A stretch of DNA of 64,000 nt from Fervidobacterium pennivorans DSM 9078. GTDB taxonomy: Bacteria > Thermotogota > Thermotogae > Thermotogales > Fervidobacteriaceae. Below the pieces are notes generated by a model. The model was not told where the DNA came from. It saw nothing but the letters and a program-made list of their open reading frames with translations, and ran no database searches. Location of the stretch: contig NC_017095.1 in the NCBI RefSeq assembly GCF_000235405.2, positions 1,265,501-1,329,500 of the forward strand. The letters run 5' to 3'. Of the stretch, positions 35,755 through 43,344 are shown one piece after another. Position 1 is the first letter of the stretch, and the number at the start of each line of letters is the position of its first letter. Position numbers and translations under genes: made by a program.

Positions 35755-35831
35755 CGGGGCGTAGCGCAGTTGGCTAGCGCGCCGGTCTTGGGAACCGGAG
35801 GACGCTGGTTCAAGTCCAGTCGCCCCGACCA
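35755..35831 (+). tRNA. tRNA-Pro (TGG)
   Basis: 77 bases with encoded CCA. Acceptor CGGGGCG pairs with CGCCCCG; anticodon loop CTTGGGA gives TGG. Confidence 0.97.
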
Positions 35832-35836
35832 GTGAT

Positions 35837-35914
<78 letters not shown>

Positions 35915-35947
35915 TTTATTGATAATCTAAACGCCGAAAGGCAGGTT

Positions 35948-36024
35948 GCGGCCGTAGCTCAACAGGATAGAGCATCGGACTTCTAATCCGAGGGTTGTGG
36001 GTTCGAGTCCCGCCGGCCGCGCCA
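35948..36024 (+). tRNA. tRNA-Arg (TCT)
   Basis: 77 bases with encoded CCA. Acceptor GCGGCCG pairs with CGGCCGC; anticodon loop CTTCTAA gives TCT. Confidence 0.97.
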
Positions 36025-36054
36025 AAAGAAAAAATCAATAAAACAACTATTTGT

Positions 36055-36131
36055 GGTGGCTATAGCTCAGCTGGCAGAGCGCCTGACTGTGGATCAGGTG
36101 GTCGAGGGTTCAAATCCCTCTAGCCACCCCA
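36055..36131 (+). tRNA. tRNA-His (GTG)
   Basis: 77 bases including the extra 5' G (-1) opposite C73 and encoded CCA. Acceptor GTGGCTA pairs with TAGCCAC; anticodon loop CTGTGGA gives GTG. Confidence 0.97.
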
Positions 36132-36160
36132 GTTTTTTATATAATGCAACTATTGAGGAC

Positions 36161-36237
36161 GCGCTCGTAGCTCAACTGGATAGAGCGTCGGACTTCGGAT
36201 CCGATGGTTGCGGGTTCAAGTCCTGCCGGGCGCGCCA
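36161..36237 (+). tRNA. tRNA-Arg (TCG)
   Basis: 77 bases with encoded CCA. Acceptor GCGCTCG pairs with CGGGCGC with one wobble; anticodon loop CTTCGGA gives TCG. Second arginine tRNA of the cluster. Confidence 0.96.
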
Positions 36238-36358
36238 GATTTTGAGAAAAAATCCTAGTTCATTCTGTCAACAGTGGTTGTAACATAAAGTGCGTCATTC
36301 TCCGGTGCTTAGAACAAACTACTGAGCTATCAAGCGCCAAAGAAGGGGAGGTAGAACT

Positions 36359-36622
36359 ATGGAAGTACTAAAAGTCTCTTCAAAATCAAACCCAAACAAA
36401 GTTGCAGGTGCGTTAGCAGGTGTTATCAGGGAAAAGGGCAAAGCGGAAATTCAGGCTATCGGTGCGGGCGCTGTTAACCAAGCAGTTAAGGCAATCGCAA
36501 TCGCAAGAGGGTACCTTGCGCCAAGTGGATATGACCTTGTCTGCGTTCCAGCATTCACAGATGTAACAGTGGAAAATGAAACAAGAACAGCGCTTAAGTT
36601 CATAGTCTTCCCCAGAGAATAA
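36359..36622 (+). CDS. spoVS: SpoVS-family (Alba-like) nucleic-acid-binding protein
   Basis: 87 residues. EVLKVSSKSNPNKVAGALAG, then GAGAVNQAVKAIAIARG and the end TALKFIVFP are the SpoVS pattern. SpoVS has an Alba-like fold and affects sporulation in Bacillus; in non-sporulating Thermotogota and Thermus it must do something else, probably nucleic-acid binding. GGGGAGG precedes the ATG. It follows the tRNA cluster and ends at a strong terminator. Confidence 0.92.
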   Translation: MEVLKVSSKSNPNKVAGALAGVIREKGKAEIQAIGAGAVNQAVKAIAIARGYLAPSGYDLVCVPAFTDVTVENETRTALKFIVFPRE

Positions 36623-36648
36623 GTGTAAAATCGAAAATTAGAAAACAC

Positions 36649-36687
36649 AAAGCGGTCCGAAAGATGGACCGCTTTTTATGTTTTTTT
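36649..36687 (+). terminator. Intrinsic terminator after spoVS
   Basis: AAAGCGGTCC and GGACCGCTTT form a perfect 10-bp stem with a 7-base loop, followed by TTATGTTTTTTT. It may also serve the convergent binding-protein gene. Confidence 0.88.
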
Positions 36688-36701
36688 GTGCCCGTACATC
36701 G

Positions 36702-37826
36702 TTATTTAAGAGAATTAGCTGAAATTCTTGTAAAGAAGGTCATATTGTCGTTTTTTGCAACAAGAATAACAATGTCTTTCGTTGCGTCCCCCATCTTATC
36801 TATAGTGATTGACCCAGTTACACCATCGTAGTTTTCGATATTCCTTATACCCAATGCTATCTTTTCCGGGTTTGTGCTTTTGACATTCTCAATAGCCTTC
36901 AAAATAATCATATAAGCATCGTACCCTAAGGCTGAAAGTGTCGAAGGCTTTTCTCCGTATCTCTTTTCATATAGCTCAACAAACCTTTTTCCCAAAGATG
37001 ATAGTGCCGCATCTGGGTGATAATGATCCGAGAAATACAAACCTTCAACCGCTTTACCACCTATTTTAATCAGTTCGGGGGCATTTGCTCCATCTCCCGC
37101 AAGGAAGTATCCTTTAAAGCCTAAAGCTCTTGCTTGTTGTGCGATTAAAGCTATCTCGTTGTAGTAACCAGCAATTAAAATGGCTTCACTACCAAAAGCT
37201 ATCGCCTGGGTGATTTGTGCACTAAAGTCTGTGTCTCCTGTTTTGTATTGAACTTGCAGTACTTTTCCACCAGATTTTTTGAACCTTTCGATGAAATAAT
37301 TCGAAAGCCCAACGCTATAATCCTGCTCAATATCTGTGAACACTGTAACTTTTGTTAGTTTCAAATTCTTTACTGCAAATTCCGCCAAGGCGGTCCCTTG
37401 CACAGGGTCTATGAAACAGACACGTGAGACAAATTTCTTCCCCTGCGTAACAAGGGGATTAGTTGATGCAGGGCTCAAGAGTGGAATTTTCTTACTCTCA
37501 GCTAACTCACCAGCAGCCATCGAATTACCACTCATTATTTCTCCAATCACTGCTACTACTTTTTCCCTGTCAATAAGTCTTGCCATTCCGTTGGCGGCTT
37601 CTGTTTTCTCACTCCTAGTGTCCATGTAAACAAGTTCAACTTTTTCCCCCAACACTGAACCTTTTTCGTTGTGAGCTATCTCAATACCCCTTTTCACTAA
37701 ATCCCCAGCAGCGGCTAACGGACCTGTTAGTGGCAATAGAACCCCTATTTTTACGACCGCAAAGGAACTCATATAAATCAAAGAAATGAGTGTAAACAAT
37801 AGTGCCTTCAATGTTTTACCCAACAT
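36702..37826 (-). CDS. Branched-chain amino-acid-type ABC substrate-binding protein (LivJ-like)
   Basis: 374 residues. Signal peptide to about residue 23 (LLFTLISLIYMSSFAV), then the leucine-binding-protein opening VKIGVLLPLTGPLAAAG and the matching VAVIGEIMSGN and TDIEQDYSVG segments. Binds branched-chain or related amino acids in the periplasm. No permease or ATPase genes are adjacent, so it is an orphan receptor here. AAAGGAGG eight bases before ATG 37826 beats the GTG at 37835. It follows trpB2 by 24 bases and may be cotranscribed with it under the trp attenuator. Confidence 0.85.
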   Translation of the reverse strand: MLGKTLKALLFTLISLIYMSSFAVVKIGVLLPLTGPLAAAGDLVKRGIEIAHNEKGSVLGEKVELVYMDTRSEKTEAANGMARLIDREKVVAVIGEIMSGNSMAAGELAESKKIPLLSPASTNPLVTQGKKFVSRVCFIDPVQGTALAEFAVKNLKLTKVTVFTDIEQDYSVGLSNYFIERFKKSGGKVLQVQYKTGDTDFSAQITQAIAFGSEAILIAGYYNEIALIAQQARALGFKGYFLAGDGANAPELIKIGGKAVEGLYFSDHYHPDAALSSLGKRFVELYEKRYGEKPSTLSALGYDAYMIILKAIENVKSTNPEKIALGIRNIENYDGVTGSITIDKMGDATKDIVILVAKNDNMTFFTRISANSLK

Positions 37827-37850
37827 AGTTCGCACCTCCTTTAGACAACT

Positions 37851-39131
37851 TCAAAAGTTTCTAAAGTTTCCCCTTAACGAACTGACATACGCATTCAAAT
37901 CAAAATATCCATGACCAGAAAGTGTGAAGACAATTGTCTTTTTCTCATTCTTTTTCGCTTCCTTAATCACATATGCTATTGCGTGTGCCGATTCTGGTGC
38001 AGGAACGATTCCCTCCACTTTTGCAAAAAGCTTTCCGGCTTCGAAGACCTCATCCTGACTAACCGCTGCAGCGGATATCAGTTTTTCGTAGAGTAACTTT
38101 GAGACAATAGGGGCTGCTCCGTGGTATCTTAACCCACCTGCGTGAATTGCTGGGGGAACAAAGTCCTTACCAAGTGTGTACATTTTCATCATTGGTGTCA
38201 AACCTGCGCTATCTCCAAAGTCATATCGATACTCACCTTTTGTCAGTGACGGACAGCTCTCGGGCTCTACCGCAACAATTTCGATATCTTTCCCATCGAG
38301 AACATCAGGAATAAAAGGCAATATCGTTCCACCGAAATTAGAACCACCTCCATGGCATGCAACAATCATGTCTGGCGTAATTTCTAACTTTTTTAATTGC
38401 TCTTTCAATTCGAGTCCAATTATCGTTTGGTGTAGTAACACATGGTTCAAAACACTTCCAAGTGCATACTTTGCATTTTGTTCTTCAAGGACTGTTTCAA
38501 TAGCCTCTGAAATCGCTATACCAAGTGTTCCAGGGTGCCCTTCGTCAAACATCTGACCAAATTGCGTTAACTTGCTCGGACTTGGAACTACGTTACCATC
38601 AAATAAATTCATTAGTACCTTTCTGAAAGGCTTTTGATTATAGCTAATTTTTACCATAAATACTCGAACTTCCAAGCCAAACTTAGCACCTGCGTACGAA
38701 AGTGCACTTCCCCACTGCCCTGCACCCGTTTCGGTTACCAAAACTTTTGTTCCTGAGATTTTGTTGTAGTAAGCCTGTGCAAGAGCAGTATTTGTTTTGT
38801 GACTACCTGTAGGGCTGAGCCCTTCGTATTTGTAATAAATCTGTGTACGCGTTCCAAGGTATTCTTCAAGAAAGTGTGCTCGAACGAGTGGTGTAGGTCT
38901 GTAGACTGCGTATTCTTTCAAAACGGGCTCAGGAATAGGGATAAATCTTTTGTCACTTACCTCTTGTTCAAGCAGTGGTTCCGGGAATATCCTAAGCAAC
39001 TTCTCGGGTCTCATCGGCTCACCTGTTTTTGGGTCAAGTGGTGGGTCCAATTTGAATGGCAAGTCTGCAAGCACGTTGTAGTAACTTCTTGGCATTTCCT
39101 CGGGCTTCAAATACACAACTTCCCTAAACAT
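37851..39131 (-). CDS. trpB: Tryptophan synthase beta chain, TrpB2 type
   Basis: 426 residues, the length of TrpB2, with the N-terminal region LPFKLDPPLDPKTGEPMRPE absent from TrpB1. The PLP lysine is Lys112 in GSHKTN; the phosphate loop is HGGGSNFGG; VACHGG and EGIVPAPESAHA follow. Makes tryptophan from indole and serine and does not need TrpA. No other trp gene is adjacent, so it probably salvages indole. The 330 bases upstream hold a Trp-codon leader peptide and attenuator. Confidence 0.92.
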   Translation of the reverse strand: MFREVVYLKPEEMPRSYYNVLADLPFKLDPPLDPKTGEPMRPEKLLRIFPEPLLEQEVSDKRFIPIPEPVLKEYAVYRPTPLVRAHFLEEYLGTRTQIYYKYEGLSPTGSHKTNTALAQAYYNKISGTKVLVTETGAGQWGSALSYAGAKFGLEVRVFMVKISYNQKPFRKVLMNLFDGNVVPSPSKLTQFGQMFDEGHPGTLGIAISEAIETVLEEQNAKYALGSVLNHVLLHQTIIGLELKEQLKKLEITPDMIVACHGGGSNFGGTILPFIPDVLDGKDIEIVAVEPESCPSLTKGEYRYDFGDSAGLTPMMKMYTLGKDFVPPAIHAGGLRYHGAAPIVSKLLYEKLISAAAVSQDEVFEAGKLFAKVEGIVPAPESAHAIAYVIKEAKKNEKKTIVFTLSGHGYFDLNAYVSSLRGNFRNF

Positions 39132-39170
39132 ACAGTCCCCTCCTCCTTTTATGTGGATTTTTTGTTAAAT

Positions 39171-39204
39171 AAAAAAGCCGGGTACGTTTTTACACGTACC
39201 CGGC
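39171..39204 (-). terminator. Attenuator terminator in the trpB2 leader
   Basis: On the minus strand GCCGGGTACG and CGTACCCGGC form a perfect 10-bp stem with an 8-base loop followed by TTTTTTATTT, ending 40 bases before the trpB2 start. It can form only when the antiterminator (39200-39285) does not. Confidence 0.9.
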
Positions 39205-39285
39205 GATTGTCCACACTTTGTATTTTTTGTTGTTGCCTATTTTCTCCTTAGGTGTGGCAACAACAGACTGGTGGACAACCACCGG
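39200..39285 (-). promoter_or_regulatory. trpB2 antiterminator
   Basis: On the minus strand CCGGTGGTTGTCCAC (39285-39271) can pair over 15 bases with GTGGACAATCGCCGG (39214-39200), two of them G-U pairs; inside, GTTGTTGCC (39264-39256) pairs with GGCAACAAC (39237-39229). The outer helix uses the first five bases of the terminator stem, so the two structures exclude each other. Confidence 0.8.
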
Positions 39286-39367
39286 TTGTCCACCACCAAG
39301 AATTTGTTGAATTTATTTGATATTGATTAGCATTCAAAGAAAATCTAAATTTACTCACCAAAATCAT
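39248..39367 (-). CDS. trpL: trp leader peptide with three consecutive Trp codons
   Basis: 39-codon ORF, ATG at 39367, TAA at 39250-39248. It ends in SWWWTTGGCPPVCCCHT: Trp24-Trp26 are encoded by TGG TGG TGG, directly before the hairpin at 39269-39295. A ribosome stalled there for lack of charged tRNA-Trp would cover that hairpin's 5' arm and let the antiterminator form. The ribosome binding site (GGACGG) is weak. Preceded by a promoter at 39397-39426. The last part of the peptide also has Cys codons TGT TGT TGC. Confidence 0.85.
   Translation of the reverse strand: MILVSKFRFSLNANQYQINSTNSWWWTTGGCPPVCCCHT
39269..39295 (-). promoter_or_regulatory. trp leader 1:2 hairpin (pause/protector)
   Basis: On the minus strand TGGTGGACAACC and GGTTGTCCACCA form a perfect 12-bp stem with loop GGT, starting at the second of the three Trp codons. 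It competes with the antiterminator for GGTTGTCCAC. Confidence 0.88.
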
Positions 39368-39396
39368 ACACCGTCCGTTATGCTGAGCTTTTTGGT

Positions 39397-39426
39397 ATTT
39401 TATCATAAACATTTGGAAAAAGTCAA
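39397..39426 (-). promoter_or_regulatory. Promoter of the trpL-trpB2 unit
   Basis: On the minus strand TTGACT (39426-39421), 18-base spacer, TAAAAT (39402-39397). The predicted RNA start is near 39390, about 23 bases before the leader ATG. Confidence 0.7.
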
Positions 39427-39463
39427 GAGAAACTCGCTCACAATTTTATATGTTTGAACTTCA

Positions 39464-39760
39464 CTACTGTGCTTTGCATTTTTCAATCAACTCAGTCACA
39501 TATTTATCCATCATCTCTTCTACTTTTTCCTTCATTCCAGGCATTCCAAGAAATGAAGACTCAACAGTGATTATGATTCTATCTTTTTGAACTTCGATCG
39601 TTCCTTTCCCAAAGATACTAACCTTTGCTTCAAAGACGTTCTCACTTATTCTTGATATCTTCACGTTGAATTTAGAAATGTACGGTTCTGCTTCTTTCAC
39701 AGCAACATTGTAGAGTCTCTCTGGCTCACAGGTATGCACGTATTCCTTCCTTATCGTCAT
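39464..39760 (-). CDS. Small conserved-type protein of unknown function
   Basis: 98 residues, family not recognised. One helix, then three or four strands rich in alternating charged and hydrophobic residues, then a C-terminal helix (KEKVEEMMDKYVTELIEKC): an alpha/beta fold such as a small SRPBCC or dodecin-like domain. Lies 12 bases after the radical SAM gene, same direction; probably cotranscribed. Confidence 0.55.
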   Translation of the reverse strand: MTIRKEYVHTCEPERLYNVAVKEAEPYISKFNVKISRISENVFEAKVSIFGKGTIEVQKDRIIITVESSFLGMPGMKEKVEEMMDKYVTELIEKCKAQ

Positions 39761-39772
39761 CCTCTTCCCCCT

Positions 39773-40972
39773 TTAAAATTCGTTCCCAACTTTGATTTTC
39801 ATATTTTGAACAGCCTTTTTTGCGAGTTGCTCTTGTTTTAACCAATATCCATCAAGAATACCTTTTGAAGCAAGTTGCCCAAGGAATTTGTAATGGTAAT
39901 CTTTCAAAACACCGGGTCCGACATCTGAAAGAGGTGTGCCTGGTAGAGGCATAAAGGTGTGGGCATGAATTTTTGCATTGTACCTCTTAACAATCTTCTC
40001 GATGAAATTGAACGTTTGTTCCACATCTTCTTTTGTTTCAAACGGAAATCCGAATATGAAATCTACTTTCGCATAAAAACCGTTGTTAGCCAATATTTCA
40101 AGCGCTTCTTCTACCTTCTCAACAGTATGCCCACGACGTATAAGCTGTAGTATCCTATTGCTTCCACTTTGTGCGCCTATAACGATATAATCATGGTTCA
40201 CATATTTTTTGATAACTTTGACCATCTCATCGGTAACACTCTCAGGCCTTACATCTGATGGGAACGTTCCAAAGTATATCTCTTTTACTCCTGTAGATTT
40301 TATTTTATAAAGCAACTCATCAACGACTTCAGGCATCGGTTTAACTCCATTCTTACTACCATACCCGAACGCATTTGGTGTAATAAATCGTGCAATCGTT
40401 TTTCCATGCTTTACAGAAATTTTTTCGTATTCGACAATTTGTTCTATACTTCGGTGCCTAACTATTTTGCCAGCCAATCTTGGTGTCTGGCAGTATCCAC
40501 AATCGAAAGGACAACCACGGGAAATCTCTATAGGCATGAAGAGTTTCTTCTTCTCACATATAGGAGGGTATTTATTCAAATCGACACGATTTTTTACCCC
40601 ATCAAAGATTCTATTTTCAGGTAACTCACCTTTCAGAAATCTGATGATATTCTCTTCTCCATCACCAACAAAGACATAATCAAAACCAAGCTCTAATAGT
40701 TCGAAAGGTAGCGCCGTTGCATGTGGACCACCAGCGATTACAGTGTAACCATGTTTTTTCAACACTCTAAGTTCTTCAATTACCGTATCCAAATCGAAGG
40801 TCATAAATGAAAAAGCAACTGCAGTATCCGATACCGGATACTGCAAGATATCAGCAACGTTTTTAGTTTCTAAAATCTCCACATTTTCAATCTCACTAAG
40901 CACAGCAGAAACAAGTGCAGTAACACTGTAACGATTATGCTTTGTTGTTCTGAATATGAGCCTTTTAAACAT
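39773..40972 (-). CDS. B12-binding-domain radical SAM protein
   Basis: 399 residues. The N-terminal 130 residues look like a cobalamin-binding Rossmann domain (VIAGGPHATALP; FVGDGEENI) but the DxHxxG cobalamin motif is not obvious. The radical SAM cluster is RGCPFDCGYC (CxxxCxxC), followed by the TIM-barrel segments FITPNAFGYG, YFGTFPSDVRPE and GAQSGSNRIL. Similar archaeal and bacterial proteins have no assigned reaction. ATG 40972 has AAAGGA close upstream; the TTG at 40999 is in frame. Confidence 0.75.
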   Translation of the reverse strand: MFKRLIFRTTKHNRYSVTALVSAVLSEIENVEILETKNVADILQYPVSDTAVAFSFMTFDLDTVIEELRVLKKHGYTVIAGGPHATALPFELLELGFDYVFVGDGEENIIRFLKGELPENRIFDGVKNRVDLNKYPPICEKKKLFMPIEISRGCPFDCGYCQTPRLAGKIVRHRSIEQIVEYEKISVKHGKTIARFITPNAFGYGSKNGVKPMPEVVDELLYKIKSTGVKEIYFGTFPSDVRPESVTDEMVKVIKKYVNHDYIVIGAQSGSNRILQLIRRGHTVEKVEEALEILANNGFYAKVDFIFGFPFETKEDVEQTFNFIEKIVKRYNAKIHAHTFMPLPGTPLSDVGPGVLKDYHYKFLGQLASKGILDGYWLKQEQLAKKAVQNMKIKVGNEF

Positions 40973-41005
40973 ACTTATCCTTTTCGAGATTACCTCCAAT
41001 TATCC

Positions 41006-41245
41006 TTAACCCCAAATCTTTTTTCTTACTTCAAGAGCAGGTTCAGCAAGTAGTAAAGAATGACCGCTATCCATAAAGACTATAGACTTGCACTCTTTAC
41101 CGTAAGATAAATTTACCATTTTTCCACCAAGCTGGCTGCTTGCTCTTATACGTCTTGACACCGTTGACGTAATCGGGATAACCGCGATTACTCTGTCTCT
41201 TACGATATATACGTTCTCGTTTATTCTTGCAACTGCTTCGGACAT
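41006..41245 (-). CDS. RemA-like DUF370 protein
   Basis: 79 residues. VIAVIPITSTVSRRIRASSQ, then YGKECKSIVFMDSGHSLL, matches the DUF370/RemA pattern, where RemA of Bacillus is a DNA-binding activator of matrix genes that forms oligomeric rings. Its role here is unknown. Follows ychF by 34 bases and precedes the radical SAM gene by 33. Confidence 0.75.
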   Translation of the reverse strand: MSEAVARINENVYIVRDRVIAVIPITSTVSRRIRASSQLGGKMVNLSYGKECKSIVFMDSGHSLLLAEPALEVRKKIWG

Positions 41246-41279
41246 ATTTCTAACCCCCTCTTTCTTTACGTTTTTACTT

Positions 41280-42344
41280 TCACACGTTGAACCTTATTGT
41301 TATTATATCACCATCTTCAACGATGTAATCTCTTCCAACAAGCTTCATCAATCCAGCGTCTTTAACCGCTTTCTCGGAACCAAGCCTCACGAGGTCGTCG
41401 TATTTTATTACCTCTGCACGGATAAAACCTCTTGCCAAGTCGCTATGGATAACGCCTGCTGCATCGACTGCTGTTGCACCTTTTCTGAGCGTCCATGCAC
41501 GTACTTCGTCTTTACCAACAGTAAAGAAGGAAATCAATCCAAATTGTGTATAAAGTGCTCTGGATAATCTTTCAATACCTGTTTCGTCTGTTCCCAATTC
41601 TTTGAGAAATTCCATCTTTTCTTCTTCACTCAAGGCGTTCAGTTCCATTTCAAGCTTACCACACAGTTCGACATACGCAAACCCATTGTCTTGACAAAGT
41701 TTTATAACTTCATCCTTGGTTTGATAACTCTTTTCAGAGAACTGTTCCTCATCAACATTTACTACTACACCTATCGGCTTCAAAGTAGTAAGTGAAAAAC
41801 CACCAAGCATCTTTTTCTCTTCATCCGTGAGCCCAATTTTCGATAAAAGTTGTTCGTTTTCTAAAGCCTCTTGTATGCGTTTTAGCAACTTTAACTCTGT
41901 CTCTTCCTTTGGCTCGAGCTTTCTCTTTGCGTTTTCTAATCTACCAATCCTATTTGTCACTACGTCAAGGTCCCTGAACAGGAATTCATCCAAAGTAGCT
42001 TTGAGCTGGTCAATAGGTTTTTCTACCTCAGGGTATGGTACACTATCATTCTTAAACGCTCGAACCACGATAAGCATAGCTTCAACGTTTTGGATGGCGT
42101 TAAACACCGCTGTTCGTTCCTTAATATCTTTTATCTTCAAAGCGGGCGTATCGAAAAATTCAAGGGTTGCATAAGTCACTTTCTTTGGTTCATACATCTT
42201 TGCAAGAACATCAACTCGTTTATCATGGACTTTTGCAGTTCCCTTTTGATGCTCTTGAGAAAAGAGGTCTACTTCAAGTCCTGTAAGCAAAGAGAATATT
42301 GTCGTCTTACCAACCTGTGAAAGTCCAACGATACCTACTTTCAT
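41280..42344 (-). CDS. ychF: YchF-type P-loop ATPase/GTPase (OLA1 family)
   Basis: 354 residues. G1 is GLSQVGKTT at the N-terminus, G3 is FFDTPAL (D-T-P), and the usual G4 NKxD is replaced by NVDEEQ, as in YchF proteins that prefer ATP. A coiled-coil insert (about 120-190) and the C-terminal TGS-like domain (AWTLRKGATAVDAAGVIHSDLARGFIRAEV) are in order. Binds ribosomes and affects translation of leaderless mRNAs and stress responses. Confidence 0.92.
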   Translation of the reverse strand: MKVGIVGLSQVGKTTIFSLLTGLEVDLFSQEHQKGTAKVHDKRVDVLAKMYEPKKVTYATLEFFDTPALKIKDIKERTAVFNAIQNVEAMLIVVRAFKNDSVPYPEVEKPIDQLKATLDEFLFRDLDVVTNRIGRLENAKRKLEPKEETELKLLKRIQEALENEQLLSKIGLTDEEKKMLGGFSLTTLKPIGVVVNVDEEQFSEKSYQTKDEVIKLCQDNGFAYVELCGKLEMELNALSEEEKMEFLKELGTDETGIERLSRALYTQFGLISFFTVGKDEVRAWTLRKGATAVDAAGVIHSDLARGFIRAEVIKYDDLVRLGSEKAVKDAGLMKLVGRDYIVEDGDIITIRFNV

Positions 42345-42346
42345 TT

Positions 42347-43309
42347 CTATTCCTCCTTGAACACCTTTATTAGTGTTGCAATGCGTTCGTTCCTATTGTG
42401 CTTTTTGAGTGTCTCGATAAATTCAGAATTTCTCTCAGCGCGAGCAATCGCTATCAATTTTCCATCATGAAAAACCTGGATTATTTGGTCCTTTTTGAAA
42501 TTCTCGTATTCTACGAGGTCTTCAACCTTTGGTTGAACACCGTTATATATTTTCTCTTGGCTATTCACAATTATTTTTGGAAAATCAAGCACTTTTTCCA
42601 ATGGAACTAGACTCTTGATAATCAGCTCTCGTAAGCTCTCAAAAGCTTGGGCATCTAAATTCTTTGTCTCTGGTATCATTATTGCATTATCGACTACAAA
42701 TCTCCCAACGGATAACCTCCTAAGTTCTATTGCAGTTGCTCCACAGCCCAACTTATAACCTATATCCATGCACAAGCTTCTTATGTAAGTGCCAGAAGAG
42801 ACCTTGGTAACGAATTCAACCTCAGGTAAGTTAATCTTTATGTCCCATATATCGTATATTGTTACTTCACGCGGTGGAAGGTTTATAATCTTCCCTTCGC
42901 GTGCGAGTTCATACAACTTTTTTCCTTGGTACTTCTTAGCCGAGTACGCAGGTGGAACTTGTTTGTATGTTCCTATAAAAGATTTTATCGTATTCAAGAC
43001 TTCTTCTTCAGAAAGTTTTGAGACATCATCGGAATGGTCTTCCATTATTTGACCTGTTATGTCAAAAGTGTCGGTGATTACACCTAATCTGAACTTTACC
43101 TTGTAGACTTTGTCAGCATGTTGAAGATACTCAAGTAACCTTGTAGCCTTTCCTACACCAACCACAAGAAGACCCGTTGCGAACGGGTCGAGCGTTCCAG
43201 CATGTCCAACTTGTTTTACTTGAAGCAGTTTTCTAATTCTCTCAACAATATCGTGAGACGTCGGTCCCTTTTCTTTATCTACAAGTAGTATTCCTGAAAC
43301 TACTGGCAC
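42347..43309 (-). CDS. truB: tRNA pseudouridine(55) synthase
   Basis: 320 residues. GILLVDKEKGPTSHDIV and VGHAGTLDPFATGLLVVGVG are diagnostic; Asp41 in TLDP is the catalytic nucleophile. Followed by PPAYSAKKYQGKKLYELAREG and SSGTYIRSLC; a PUA-like domain ends the protein. Makes Psi55 in the T-loop of tRNAs. Three bases separate it from ychF. Confidence 0.95.
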   Translation of the reverse strand: MPVVSGILLVDKEKGPTSHDIVERIRKLLQVKQVGHAGTLDPFATGLLVVGVGKATRLLEYLQHADKVYKVKFRLGVITDTFDITGQIMEDHSDDVSKLSEEEVLNTIKSFIGTYKQVPPAYSAKKYQGKKLYELAREGKIINLPPREVTIYDIWDIKINLPEVEFVTKVSSGTYIRSLCMDIGYKLGCGATAIELRRLSVGRFVVDNAIMIPETKNLDAQAFESLRELIIKSLVPLEKVLDFPKIIVNSQEKIYNGVQPKVEDLVEYENFKKDQIIQVFHDGKLIAIARAERNSEFIETLKKHNRNERIATLIKVFKEE

Positions 43310-43344
43310 AACATCACTCCAAGTCTCGCTTTTTTATCAGAAAA

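Noticed and set aside
36053-36283. Plus-strand ORF of 76 codons
   Set aside because: Covers tRNA-His and tRNA-Arg; not a protein gene.
39132-39463. T-box riboswitch upstream of trpB2
   Set aside because: No T-box sequence or specifier loop is present; a leader ORF with Trp codons and competing hairpins explains the region better.
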